A stretch of 64,000 nucleotides of DNA. Origin: Scandinavium lactucae (lineage in GTDB: Bacteria; Pseudomonadota; Gammaproteobacteria; Enterobacterales; Enterobacteriaceae). Position 1 is the stretch's first letter. Each line of letters starts with the position of its first letter. A program made the position numbers and the translations under genes. The stretch lies in assembly GCF_033843265.1 (NCBI RefSeq), contig NZ_JAWXRD010000037.1:56349-120348 (forward strand), written 5' to 3'. The notes beneath the pieces were generated by a model. The model saw nothing but the letters and a program-made list of their open reading frames with translations. It ran no database searches and was not told the DNA's origin. This document shows, one piece after another, positions 50,118 through 58,696 of the stretch.

Positions 50118-51632
50118 ATGAGTTTCTCTACTGAGGCACTGGCGAGAATCGCCATCGAGTTGCAAAGTGATATCGGCCATCCGGATCGTTTTTCCCGTTT
50201 GATAACCACGCTGCGAAACTTATTGGGCTGTGATGCGTCAGCACTGCTGCGCTATGAGGCACATCAGTTTATTCCGCTGGCGATTGATGGGTTGTCCCAG
50301 GATGTGCTCGGGCGACGTTTCGCATTACAAGGGCATCCACGGTTTGAGGCCATCGCTCGGGCCGGAGATATCGTGCGCTTCCCGGCGGATAGCGTACTGC
50401 CCGACCCTTATGATGGGCTCATTCCGGGCCAGGAAAGCCTGAAAGTTCACGCCTGCGTTGGCTTGCCGCTGTTTGCCGGGCAAACCCTGATTGGTGCGCT
50501 CACGCTTGATGGCATGGATGCACATCAGTTCGACACCTACAGTGATGAAGCGCTACGGCTGATTGCCGCGCTGGTATCCGGTGCGTTGAACAACGCGTTG
50601 CTGATCGCCCGTCTTGAGCGACAGAATGTACTGCTGGAGGAGCCTGGCGGCGATACGACGACAGGAATACAGGAGATAATCGGTCTTTCAGCATCAGTCA
50701 TGCAGCTCAAGAAAGAGATTGAGATTGTGGCGGCGTCAGAGCTGAACGTGCTGATTGGTGGTGAGACGGGAACCGGTAAGGAGTTGGTGGCAAAAGCGAT
50801 ACACCAGCAATCGCCGCGGGCATCCCATCCCCTGGTGTATCTCAACTGCGCGGCACTGCCGGAAAGCGTGGCGGAAAGTGAGCTGTTCGGTCATGTAAAA
50901 GGTGCATTCACCGGGGCGATTAGTCACCGTAGCGGTAAATTTGAAATTGCGGATAACGGGACCTTATTTCTCGACGAAATAGGTGAGCTACCGTTGTCAT
51001 TACAGGCCAAACTGCTGCGTGTTTTACAATATGGCGATATTCAACGGGTCGGTGATGACCGTAGCCTGCACGTGAATGTCCGGATATTGGCGGCGACCAA
51101 TCGGGATCTCCGCGAAGAAGTGTTGGCGGGACGTTTTCGTGCCGATTTATTCCATCGTTTGAGCGTGTTCCCTCTTGTTGTGCCGCCGCTGCGCGAGCGG
51201 GGTGATGATGTTATTTTGCTGGCAGGTTATTTCTGCGAACAGTGCCGCGCCCGTATGGGGTTGGGCAGCGTGATTTTAAGCGCTGGCGTCCGTTCTGCGC
51301 TGACGGCCTATGGCTGGCCAGGCAATGTGCGCGAGCTGGAACATGCCATTCATCGTGGGGTGGTGCTGGCGCGGGCGGCAAGCGGCAGCGATGAGGTGGT
51401 ACTGAACCCGCAGCATTTTACGTTTGATGGCGTAGCAACGCCCAGCGTACAAATGAATGCCCCCCCGGCCGGACGCGTTAATCTGCGCGAGGAGACTGAT
51501 GCTTTTCAGCGTCAGGTCATTCACCAAACGCTGGAAAAACAGAATAATAATTGGGCGGCCACCGCGAGAGCGCTATCGCTGGATGTCGCTAATTTACATC
51601 GCCTGGCGAAACGCCTGGGGCTGAAGGATTAG
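50118..51632 (+). CDS. norR: Nitric oxide-responsive sigma-54 activator NorR
   Basis: Senses NO through a non-haem iron in its N-terminal GAF domain and activates norVW. 504 residues as in E. coli. GAF domain about 1-170, AAA+ domain with Walker A GGETGTGKELVAKAIH, sigma-54 loop GAFTGA (HVKGAFTGAISH) and FLDEIGELPLSLQAKLLRVLQ, and a C-terminal Fis-type HTH (NNWAATARALSLDVANLHRLAKRLG). Divergent from norV; its stop overlaps that of the convergent gutQ by three bases. Confidence 0.97.
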   Translation: MSFSTEALARIAIELQSDIGHPDRFSRLITTLRNLLGCDASALLRYEAHQFIPLAIDGLSQDVLGRRFALQGHPRFEAIARAGDIVRFPADSVLPDPYDGLIPGQESLKVHACVGLPLFAGQTLIGALTLDGMDAHQFDTYSDEALRLIAALVSGALNNALLIARLERQNVLLEEPGGDTTTGIQEIIGLSASVMQLKKEIEIVAASELNVLIGGETGTGKELVAKAIHQQSPRASHPLVYLNCAALPESVAESELFGHVKGAFTGAISHRSGKFEIADNGTLFLDEIGELPLSLQAKLLRVLQYGDIQRVGDDRSLHVNVRILAATNRDLREEVLAGRFRADLFHRLSVFPLVVPPLRERGDDVILLAGYFCEQCRARMGLGSVILSAGVRSALTAYGWPGNVRELEHAIHRGVVLARAASGSDEVVLNPQHFTFDGVATPSVQMNAPPAGRVNLREETDAFQRQVIHQTLEKQNNNWAATARALSLDVANLHRLAKRLGLKD

Positions 51633-52594
51633 AGAATACCGGCCTGATAGAAATCCTGCAGGTTGATTGCCCCGCATAGCAGGCCGTTATCATCCACCAC
51701 CGGCGCGGCGGCAATTTTCCGTTTCATCAGCACTTCTTTCGCCTCAACCGCACGGCTTTCCGCATTCAGCGTGACACCGCCCTGGGTCATGGCTTCTGCC
51801 ACTTTTGCTGCCAGGGTGCCGCCGCCAACCAACCAGCGGCGCAGGTCGCCGTCGGTAAAGACGCCTTGTACCCGGCTACTGTCGTCGCATACCACCACCA
51901 GCCCCAGTCCGGTACGGCTCAGCTCCAGCATCGCGTCCATCACGCTGGTGGTGAGTTTGACCTGCGGAATGGCATCCCCGGTGCGCATCAGGTGATGCAC
52001 TTTGTTCAGCAGACGCGCGCCTAATGCCCCCGCCGGATGGGAACGGGCAAAGTCCTCTTCGTTGAAGCCGCGTGCCTGCATTACCGCCATCGCCAGGGCG
52101 TCGCCCATCATCAGGGTGTTAACGGTGCTGGAGGTGGGGGCGAGATGCATCGGACAGGCTTCGCGTTCGACAGAAATATCCAACGTGGCCGTTGCCGCCA
52201 GCGCCAGCGGTGAGCGGATTTTGCCGGTCATCGCCAGCAGCGCGACCGATTTTTCCTGCAAACGGGGAATGATCAGGTCAAGCTCTTTGGCCGCGCCAGA
52301 GTATGAGATAAAGAGCATCACGTCGCGGCTTTCGATCATCCCCAGATCGCCATGCAGAGCTTCTGCCGGATGGACGAAGAAAGCAGGCGTACCGGTGCTG
52401 GCCAGCGTCGCGGCAATTTTTTTGCCGATATGCCCGGATTTGCCGATCCCGGAGACAATCACTTTGCCTTCGCTTTGCATAATGGTGTTGGCGGCGCGAA
52501 CGAAATCATCGCCAAGCCTGTCCGGCAGGCGGCTCGCTTCTTGTAATTCCAGCATCAGCGTCTGGCGACCTGCGTTAATCAGAAAATCACTCAT
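51629..52594 (-). CDS. gutQ: Arabinose 5-phosphate isomerase GutQ
   Basis: Interconverts ribulose 5-phosphate and arabinose 5-phosphate; paralogue of KdsD. 321 residues: SIS domain (KVIVSGIGKSGHIGKKIAATLASTGTPAFFVHPAEALHGDLG, about 43-85) followed by two CBS modules (about 205-321). The start overlaps the end of srlR by 8 bases; last gene of the srl operon. Confidence 0.96.
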   Translation of the reverse strand: MSDFLINAGRQTLMLELQEASRLPDRLGDDFVRAANTIMQSEGKVIVSGIGKSGHIGKKIAATLASTGTPAFFVHPAEALHGDLGMIESRDVMLFISYSGAAKELDLIIPRLQEKSVALLAMTGKIRSPLALAATATLDISVEREACPMHLAPTSSTVNTLMMGDALAMAVMQARGFNEEDFARSHPAGALGARLLNKVHHLMRTGDAIPQVKLTTSVMDAMLELSRTGLGLVVVCDDSSRVQGVFTDGDLRRWLVGGGTLAAKVAEAMTQGGVTLNAESRAVEAKEVLMKRKIAAAPVVDDNGLLCGAINLQDFYQAGIL

Positions 52595-53360
52595 CTTTTT
52601 CTCCCGTTACGATGACCTTGATTCCTTTCTCTTCCAGCGCTTTTTTAAACGCCGGATCGATGCCCGCGTCGGTAATCAGTTTATCGACGCTTTCAAGGCT
52701 GCAGACGATGTTGGGGCTTTTGCGGCCAAACTTTGACGAATCCGCCATCAGAATCACTTCCCGGGCGGCGTTGCACATTGCCTTACTGACACTGAACACT
52801 TCATTAAACGTGGTCACGCCCGCATTAAGATCGATGCCGTCGGTGCCCATAAACAGTTTATCGAAGCTGAAATGCTCGAAGGCGTTTTCGGCCAGTTGAC
52901 CGTGGAAGGAGGCGGATTTTTTGCGGAACGTGCCGCCGGGCATCAGGATGGTTTGTTCGTTATCTACTTCGGACAGGGCATTGACGATATGCAGGCTGTT
53001 GGTCATCACCGTGATGTTATTAAAGTGGCTGAGCATCGGGATCATCTGCAGTACGGTACTGCCTGCGTCGAGGATAATCGAGTCGCCGTCATGGACAAAT
53101 TTAACCGCGGCTTCGGCTATCAACGCCTTCTGATGGGTGTTGATCAGCGTTTTATGATCGATAGGCGGATCGGCCTCATCTTTATTGAGCATCACCCCGC
53201 CGTAGGTTCGGATCACTGCCCCGGCGTTTTCGAGGTGTACCAGGTCTTTGCGTATCGTCGTGCCGGTGGTGTCAAAGAATTGGGCGAGTTCCTCTACGGA
53301 ACATTTTCCCTGCTTTTGCAGATGTTCAATAATGGCCGCCTGCCGCTGACGTGGTTTCAT
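52587..53360 (-). CDS. srlR: DeoR family repressor of the sorbitol operon SrlR (GutR)
   Basis: Repressor of the sorbitol (glucitol) genes. 257 residues: DeoR-type HTH at the N-terminus (RQAAIIEHLQKQGKCSVEELAQFFDTTGTTIRKDLVHLENAGAVIRTYGGV, about 5-57) and a sugar-phosphate-sensing domain with SIILDAGSTVLQM, LMPGGTFRKKSASFHG and LFMGTDGIDLNAGVTTF. A perfect inverted repeat lies just upstream. Confidence 0.96.
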   Translation of the reverse strand: MKPRQRQAAIIEHLQKQGKCSVEELAQFFDTTGTTIRKDLVHLENAGAVIRTYGGVMLNKDEADPPIDHKTLINTHQKALIAEAAVKFVHDGDSIILDAGSTVLQMIPMLSHFNNITVMTNSLHIVNALSEVDNEQTILMPGGTFRKKSASFHGQLAENAFEHFSFDKLFMGTDGIDLNAGVTTFNEVFSVSKAMCNAAREVILMADSSKFGRKSPNIVCSLESVDKLITDAGIDPAFKKALEEKGIKVIVTGEKDE

Positions 53361-53379
53361 TGGCGTTGAGTTCCTTAAG

Positions 53380-53401
53380 TTGCGAAATGATAATTTCGCA
53401 A
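53380..53401. promoter_or_regulatory. Inverted repeat between gutM and srlR, possible operator
   Basis: Arms TTGCGAAAT and ATTTCGCAA with a GATA spacer, 20 bases upstream of the srlR ATG; a further half-copy CGAAATTAT follows at about 53419. It may be an SrlR autoregulatory operator. Related A-rich repeats (TTGAAAG, GTGAAAG, TTGAAAG) occur upstream of srlA. Confidence 0.5.
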
Positions 53402-53423
53402 GCTTATACCGTTCACAACGAAA

Positions 53424-53783
53424 TTATCCATGTTTCAATTTAAGCGCTAATGATAGTGCATTCTGACAGCGTGAATCATGGGGAAAGATCACATCAGGCT
53501 GTAATTGTTGTAGGGGCGTGCCGTTGATTGCCGGAATTTTCACCGGCCGGGCGAAAATCGTCAGTCCACGTAACATTAATGAATCGCATACCCGGTTGTG
53601 CTCATCGAGGGCGATGGCAATCACTACCCGGGGTTTGAATCGCCCGCCGGAGCGTCCGATGCCGACGCGCCCTTTTTGGCACAGCGCATCAAACGCCCGG
53701 TTGAACTGATGGAGCTGCCAGCCGCCGAGAACCAGTTGGCTCAGCCAGGCGATGACGGCGACGGTGATGAGCGTGGTGATCAT
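53424..53783 (-). CDS. gutM: Sorbitol operon activator GutM
   Basis: DNA-binding activator of the srl operon that balances the repressor SrlR in E. coli. 119 residues with an unusual hydrophobic N-terminus (ITTLITVAVIAWLSQLVLGGWQL) followed by a basic stretch VGIGRSGGRFKPRVVIAIALD; ends HDSRCQNALSLALKLKHG. The ATG chosen aligns with E. coli; the frame is open 21 codons upstream through a REP element and is not used. Confidence 0.95.
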   Translation of the reverse strand: MITTLITVAVIAWLSQLVLGGWQLHQFNRAFDALCQKGRVGIGRSGGRFKPRVVIAIALDEHNRVCDSLMLRGLTIFARPVKIPAINGTPLQQLQPDVIFPHDSRCQNALSLALKLKHG

Positions 53784-53813
53784 GTTTATTTTCCTGGTAA
53801 TTGTCGGATGGCG

Positions 53814-53846
53814 TGTAGGCCCGGTAAGCAAAGCGCCACCGGGCAT
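53814..53846. repeat. REP element between srlD and gutM
   Basis: GTAGGCCCGGTAAGC ... GCGCCACCGGGC palindrome, same type as the copy at 37055-37091. Inside the srl operon it could lower expression of the downstream regulators relative to the enzymes. Confidence 0.8.
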
Positions 53847-53852
53847 GATGCC

Positions 53853-54632
53853 TTAGAACATCACCTGTCCACCGGTGACATTGATGGATTGTCCGGTGCA
53901 GTAAGACGCTTTCGGGCTGGCGTAAAACAGCAGCATGTTGAGCACATCCTGATAGTCGCAGCCGCGCTTGAGCGGCACTTTATCAATGTAATACTGCTCC
54001 ACTTCGTCCGCTTTGAGGCCAAGCTTGGTGGCGTACTGCGGCAACAGTGACTGGAACATCGGCGATTTCAGCAGGTTGCCGAGCATCAGTGAATGCACGG
54101 TGATGCCGTATTCCGCCAGATCCAGCGCCAGGGACTGCGTCAGCCCCACGCCGCCAAATTTTGCCGCGCTGTAGCCGGAATTGTGTTTGCTGCCCACTTT
54201 GCCGGATTTGGAGTTAATTTGAATGATGCGCCCCTGAATGCCGTCGCGGATCATCAGCCGTGAAAACTCGCGGGCGCAGAGGAAATAGCCCACCAGGTTC
54301 ACTTGCAAGGAGCGATCGAAATCGCCTAATGCGAAGTCGCTGATAAACGCGGCTTTGGCAATCCCTGCGCTGTACACCAGCAGATCGGTGCGGCCAAAGA
54401 TCTCATCCACGCCGCGCGCCAGCGCCATCACGCTCTGTTCGCTGGTGGCATCCGCGCCAAAGCCGTACGCCATTCCTTCACCAAATTCCTGATTAATGAC
54501 CGCAGCAACCCGCGCCGCTTTTTCACTTTGAATATCCACCACCGCGACGCGATAGCCTTCTGTTGCAAGCCCACGGCAAAGAAACTCCCCTAAGGTTTGT
54601 CCTCCGCCAATGACAACGGCAACCTGATTCAT
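53853..54632 (-). CDS. srlD: Sorbitol-6-phosphate 2-dehydrogenase
   Basis: NAD-dependent oxidation of sorbitol 6-phosphate to fructose 6-phosphate. 259-residue short-chain dehydrogenase: cofactor motif VVIGGGQTLGEFLCRGLA near 6-23, active-site Ser in INSKSGKVGS and the Y-x3-K pair in SGYSAAKFG near 153-161. Separated from srlB by 15 bases. Confidence 0.97.
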   Translation of the reverse strand: MNQVAVVIGGGQTLGEFLCRGLATEGYRVAVVDIQSEKAARVAAVINQEFGEGMAYGFGADATSEQSVMALARGVDEIFGRTDLLVYSAGIAKAAFISDFALGDFDRSLQVNLVGYFLCAREFSRLMIRDGIQGRIIQINSKSGKVGSKHNSGYSAAKFGGVGLTQSLALDLAEYGITVHSLMLGNLLKSPMFQSLLPQYATKLGLKADEVEQYYIDKVPLKRGCDYQDVLNMLLFYASPKASYCTGQSINVTGGQVMF

Positions 54633-54647
54633 GGTTCTCTCCTTAAA

Positions 54648-55010
54648 TTACGCAACGAATTTTACAGTGCAGCCAGCCTGAAGCGCCTCGGGTACTGGGC
54701 CGGTGACGTGTACGGTCCCGGGAAACTCGGCTTCGGTCTGACCATCAAAACGCAGGGTGATATGCCCCAGCTCACGCAGGTTCTGCTCGGCCACATCGCC
54801 CACGGCGGTCACTGGGTAGCAGATGTCGTCCAGCTCGAGCTGGTTGCCGGGGCGTAAAGTGCCTTTCAGCTCACCGTGGCAGTGAATAAAACAGTACTCC
54901 TCGATATCCGCCGGAGCCCCCTCGCGAAAGGTGATCAGCATTTTGTCGCTCAACGCATCGGGGGCGCTCTGACCGATGCGGGTAATGGTGGTCTGATAAA
55001 TCACGGTCAT
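54648..55010 (-). CDS. srlB: PTS sorbitol-specific EIIA component SrlB
   Basis: Takes phosphate from HPr and passes it to the EIIB domain of SrlE. 120 residues: MTVIYQTTITRIG start, phosphorylated His in EEYCFIHCHGELKG near 38-51, and the AEFPGTVHVTGPVP segment. ATG behind AAGAGGTGTTCGTC; a GTG three codons upstream is open. 12 bases after the srlE stop. Confidence 0.96.
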   Translation of the reverse strand: MTVIYQTTITRIGQSAPDALSDKMLITFREGAPADIEEYCFIHCHGELKGTLRPGNQLELDDICYPVTAVGDVAEQNLRELGHITLRFDGQTEAEFPGTVHVTGPVPEALQAGCTVKFVA

Positions 55011-55022
55011 GACGAACACCTC

Positions 55023-55979
55023 TTATTGATAAATAAATCCGGAAACGAACCAGGCGATCAGCACCGTCGGTGCGCCAGTCAGGAAACGGCTCACCAGTAC
55101 CGAGGGAACCCCCACCCGAACCGTGTCCTGTCGTGCTTCGGCCAGCGAGAGACCCACCGGAATAAAGTCACATGCCGCCTGCGCATTAATAGCGAACAGA
55201 GCGGGCAGGGCGAGATGCGGAGGAATGTTGCCCAGACCGATTTGCACCCCAATCAGGACGCCGATCACCTGCGCAATCACCGCGCCTGGGCCGAGAAACG
55301 GTGACAGCAGCGGGAAGGAGCAAATCAGCGCCAGCGTCACCAAACCTAACGGATGGCTGGCGAGTGGGGCGAGGCCGTGCGCAATCCAGTCTCCCAGGCC
55401 GGAAGCCATGATGATGCCGATCAGCGCTGAGACGAATGCCATAAACGGCAGGATAGTTTTCAGCACCGTGTCGATGGTGTCGCGCCCGGACTGGAACAGC
55501 ACCGCTACGGCAGAGCCCATACCCATCCCGACTTTTGCCAGCAGGCCATCACTTTGTTCGGTGATTTTTTTCCGGGTGTCATATTCGCGAGGGCCGGCTT
55601 TTTGTGGCGCAGTGCCGTCAACCCGATGGATGTTGTCCTCCCTGACGCCAGAGACATAAATATCTTCGACGATGTGCTGTGCCAGCGGCCCGGATTTTCC
55701 CGTTGAGTGAATATTGACGGTGGGGATCCGACGTTTCGGATAGAGACCGCAGCGCAGCGTGCCCCCGCAGTCGATCACCGCGACGCCGATTTCTGATTCG
55801 GGTGGTTCGCCCTCTTTAAAGCCGTCTACTGCTTCCCAACCGGTGAGTTCACTCAGTTTGTCGACAATTGCCGGACGAGTGCCTGCGGTGATGTAGACGA
55901 TTTTTTTTCCTTCAACGGCGTCAAGTTCCAGCGGGCCACCCCAGCCACCTTCGCCTTTTTCAATCCGAATGCGCGTCAT
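55023..55979 (-). CDS. srlE: PTS sorbitol-specific EIIBC component SrlE
   Basis: EIIB domain with phosphorylated Cys71 (AVIDCGGTLRCG) and the second half of the membrane-embedded EIIC domain (about 170-318, five or so hydrophobic segments). 318 residues. The sorbitol EIIC is split between SrlA and SrlE. Its ATG overlaps the srlA stop. Confidence 0.97.
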   Translation of the reverse strand: MTRIRIEKGEGGWGGPLELDAVEGKKIVYITAGTRPAIVDKLSELTGWEAVDGFKEGEPPESEIGVAVIDCGGTLRCGLYPKRRIPTVNIHSTGKSGPLAQHIVEDIYVSGVREDNIHRVDGTAPQKAGPREYDTRKKITEQSDGLLAKVGMGMGSAVAVLFQSGRDTIDTVLKTILPFMAFVSALIGIIMASGLGDWIAHGLAPLASHPLGLVTLALICSFPLLSPFLGPGAVIAQVIGVLIGVQIGLGNIPPHLALPALFAINAQAACDFIPVGLSLAEARQDTVRVGVPSVLVSRFLTGAPTVLIAWFVSGFIYQ

Positions 55980-56539
55980 GCGATGGCTCCTGAAAGTCGA
56001 ACTTTTTGTTCAAGTTGAATGCCCATTTTTTTCTCGAAAACGGCGGTGGTCAGATCGGTTATCCAGCCGCGGAAGAAATTGGTGAAAAGACCGACCAGCA
56101 GATAGCTGACCGCCAAAGGTCCCAGCGGCAGGCCGAGCGTGGTCAGGCCGTTAGCGACCCCGAGGTACACAAACAGTTCGCCCGGATTGATGTGCGGAAA
56201 CAGGCCGTTCATCGAATGGCAGCTGTAGGATGCGGCGGCGTAGTAGCTCGGCTTGTATTTCTCGGGCATAAAACGGCCAAGGCTTAACGTCATCGGGTTA
56301 CAAAAAACGAAGGTGCCAATGCAGGGCAGGACCAGGTAGCGGGAGACGGGATTGCCCGCGCAGCGCTGAGCGAATCGCTCAATGCGTTGCTGGCCGATGA
56401 AGTTAATGAGGGCATTCATGATAACCAGCAGGCTTATCAGCAGCGGCAGAATACCGGTCACCATCCCGGTAAAAACCTCTCCGCCTTTCTGAAACAGCCC
56501 GATGAACCATTCGGCACCGTGGGTAATGATTTCTATCAT
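55976..56539 (-). CDS. srlA: PTS sorbitol-specific EIIC2 component SrlA
   Basis: Membrane component of the sorbitol permease, 187 residues with about four hydrophobic segments (ITGILPLLISLLVIMNALI near 28-46; LVLPCIGTFVFCNP). First gene of srlA-srlE-srlB-srlD-gutM-srlR-gutQ. RBS CAGGAGAGAAGA. Confidence 0.97.
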   Translation of the reverse strand: MIEIITHGAEWFIGLFQKGGEVFTGMVTGILPLLISLLVIMNALINFIGQQRIERFAQRCAGNPVSRYLVLPCIGTFVFCNPMTLSLGRFMPEKYKPSYYAAASYSCHSMNGLFPHINPGELFVYLGVANGLTTLGLPLGPLAVSYLLVGLFTNFFRGWITDLTTAVFEKKMGIQLEQKVRLSGAIA

Positions 56540-56603
56540 TCTTCTCTCCTGTGGGCTTTTATTGTTTAACTGATGCCAATAATAATCACTTTGAAAGATT
56601 TTT

Positions 56604-56625
56604 AAGTGTTAACTAGATCTCAAAG
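56604..56625 (-). promoter_or_regulatory. CRP site candidate upstream of srlA
   Basis: The segment 56604-56625 has the core TGTTA-ACTAGA-TCTCA against the CRP consensus TGTGA-TCTAGA-TCACA, with A/T-rich flanks; about 15 of 22 positions agree. It lies about 65 bases upstream of the srlA ATG. Copies of TTGAAAG/GTGAAAG around it (56591, 56625, 56648) may be SrlR or GutM sites. srl is a known CRP-dependent operon. Confidence 0.6.
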
Positions 56626-56773
56626 TGAAAGATAAATCGGTTATTTTGAAAGTTATTGCGAGGGGAGAGGGAAAGTGAGGAAAGATTTTTTTTAACGACA
56701 GGTAGCGCTTCCTTGTGAGGTCGGGGATGCTTTACCATATTTATCTCTGCCGAATTAGCTAAATGGATGTCAC

Positions 56774-57853
56774 ATGTTGAAGCGCCGTTACCTGACTTTA
56801 CTCCCGCTGTGCGTGCTGGTTGCTGCCTGTAGCAGCAAACCGAAAACGGCCGAAGCGCCGACCGCCACTCCCCCTTCTGGTGGTTTTTTGCTGGAGCCGC
56901 AGCATAACGCGACCATGATGGGCGGTGACTTCGCTAACAATCCGGCGGCGGAACAGTTCATTGATTCGATGGTCAGCAAACACGGTTTTGACCGCCAGCA
57001 GTTGCATGAAATTCTTTCCCAGGCCAAGCGTCTGGATTACGTGCTGCGCCTGATGGACCGACAGGCCCCAACCGCCCAAGTGCCGACCGGGCCGAACGGG
57101 GCATGGCTGCGCTATCGCAAACAGTTTATTACCCCGGATAATGTGCAAAACGGCGCAGTGTTCTGGAATGAACATCAGGATGCGCTCAACCGCGCCTGGC
57201 AGGTTTATGGTGTGCCGCCGGAGATTATCGTCGGCATTATCGGGGTGGAAACCCGCTGGGGCCGGGTGATGGGTAAAACCCGAATTCTGGATGCGCTGGC
57301 GACGCTGTCGTTCAACTATCCACGGCGCGCGAAGTATTTCTCCAGCGAACTGGAAACCTTCCTGCTAATGGCTCGTGACGAACAGGACGATCCGTTGGAT
57401 CTGAAGGGGTCATTTGCGGGCGCAATGGGCTACGGCCAGTTTATGCCGTCCTCCTATAAGCAATACGCCGTCGACTTCAACGGTGACGGGCATATCAACC
57501 TGTGGGATCCGGATGATGCGATTGGCAGCGTCGCCAACTACTTCAAACAGCATGGCTGGGTGAAAGGCGATCAGGTTGCGGTGATGGCGGCGGGTCAGGC
57601 CCCGGGTCTGGATAACGGTTTCAAAACTAACTACAGCATTTCGCAACTGTCTGCTGCCGGATTATCCCCGACGCAGTCGTTGGGCGACCATCAGCAGGCG
57701 AGCCTGCTGCGCCTGGATGTTGGCACTGGATATCAATACTGGTACGGTTTGCCGAATTTCTACACCATCACGCGTTATAACCACAGCACGCACTATGCGA
57801 TGGCGGTCTGGCAGCTTGGTCAGGCTGTGGCGATAGCGCGCGTCCAGCAGTAA
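56774..57853 (+). CDS. mltB: Membrane-bound lytic murein transglycosylase B
   Basis: Lipoprotein that cleaves peptidoglycan glycan strands with formation of 1,6-anhydromuramic ends. 359 residues: lipobox LVAAC with Cys19, then a catalytic core containing GVETRWGRVMGKTRILDALATLSFNYPRR (catalytic Glu in IIGVETRWG) and GSFAGAMGYGQFMPSSY. Ends WQLGQAVAIARVQQ. Divergent from srlA. Confidence 0.97.
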   Translation: MLKRRYLTLLPLCVLVAACSSKPKTAEAPTATPPSGGFLLEPQHNATMMGGDFANNPAAEQFIDSMVSKHGFDRQQLHEILSQAKRLDYVLRLMDRQAPTAQVPTGPNGAWLRYRKQFITPDNVQNGAVFWNEHQDALNRAWQVYGVPPEIIVGIIGVETRWGRVMGKTRILDALATLSFNYPRRAKYFSSELETFLLMARDEQDDPLDLKGSFAGAMGYGQFMPSSYKQYAVDFNGDGHINLWDPDDAIGSVANYFKQHGWVKGDQVAVMAAGQAPGLDNGFKTNYSISQLSAAGLSPTQSLGDHQQASLLRLDVGTGYQYWYGLPNFYTITRYNHSTHYAMAVWQLGQAVAIARVQQ

Positions 57854-57860
57854 TTCTCTT

Positions 57861-57890
57861 CCCCTCCTGCGAGTCTTGCGGGAGGGGAGC
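57861..57890 (+). terminator. mltB terminator hairpin
   Basis: Stem CCCCTCCTGC / GCGGGAGGGG (10 bp with one G-T pair) and loop GAGTCTT, 7 bases after the mltB stop, followed by AGCTTTCTCC. The T-run is short, so strength is uncertain. Confidence 0.7.
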
Positions 57891-58122
57891 TTTCTCCGGA
57901 AGCGTTATCAAAACCGGGCGGGGTGGCCGACACTTACGCCAGCATGTTGCGTCATAACGTCGAGACGCTTGCCAATAGTATGAATTCATTCTGAGATGCG
58001 TCCCGGACGAAGGGGGCGCTGCACGATTTTTCTGAAGCGTGCTCGTAAAATTGCTACCCCATCTCCCTCTCCCCCCAGAAAATGGTATCGTGAGCAGCAT
58101 GTTTTTCAGGCTGTAAGGAATC

Positions 58123-58623
58123 ATGATGACCGACAGTGAATTGATGGCGTTCAGCGAAAAGGTTGGGCTGGCATTGAAAGCGCAGGGCGCGACCGTCACC
58201 ACCGCAGAATCCTGCACCGGCGGCTGGATAGCCAAAGTGCTGACGGATATTTCAGGCAGTTCCGCCTGGTTTGAACGCGGATTTGTGACCTACAGTAACG
58301 ACGCTAAATCGCAGATGATTGGCGTGGGCGAAGAGACGTTACTGCGTCACGGCGCGGTCAGTGAACCGGTGGTGGTCGAAATGGCAATAGGTGCGCTGCG
58401 AGCGGCACGTGCCACCTATGCGCTCTCGGTCAGCGGCATTGCCGGACCGGACGGCGGCAGTGAAGAAAAGCCGGTGGGCACCGTGTGGTTCGGGCTTGCC
58501 TGTGCAAACGGGCAGGGTTTTACCCGGCGGGAATGCTTCGCTGGCGACCGCGAAGCCGTACGCCGTCAGGCTACCGCGTATGCCCTGCAACTGCTGTGGC
58601 AACAATTTCTACAAAACACTTGA
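58123..58623 (+). CDS. pncC: Nicotinamide-nucleotide amidase PncC
   Basis: Hydrolyses NMN to NaMN and ammonia, recycling pyridine nucleotides. 166 residues of the CinA C-terminal family: TVTTAESCTGGWIAKVLTDISGSSAWFERGFVTYSN near 26-61 and YALSVSGIAGPDGGSEEKPVGTVWFGLA near 101-128. Located right upstream of recA as in E. coli (ygaD). Confidence 0.97.
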   Translation: MMTDSELMAFSEKVGLALKAQGATVTTAESCTGGWIAKVLTDISGSSAWFERGFVTYSNDAKSQMIGVGEETLLRHGAVSEPVVVEMAIGALRAARATYALSVSGIAGPDGGSEEKPVGTVWFGLACANGQGFTRRECFAGDREAVRRQATAYALQLLWQQFLQNT

Positions 58624-58647
58624 TACTGTATGACCATACAGTATAAT
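58620..58647 (+). promoter_or_regulatory. recA promoter with LexA box
   Basis: -35 TTGATA (58620-58625) and -10 TATAAT (58642-58647) with 16-base spacing; between them a LexA box TAC-TGT-N8-ACA-GTA (58624-58643) in the CTGT-N8-ACAG form. Only one base of the spacer differs from the E. coli recA operator by eye. SOS control of recA is therefore retained. Confidence 0.97.
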
Positions 58648-58696
58648 TGCGTCATCAAAACAGAATTTACGCGTTAACACCCGGACAGGAGTAATA

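Noticed and set aside
57854..57966. Open stretch in the mltB frame after its stop, ending ...VETLANSMNSF, as a possible gene remnant or small protein
   Set aside because: It includes the terminator hairpin, has no ribosome site or start of its own beyond a 16-codon piece, and shows no recognised family; it may be chance.
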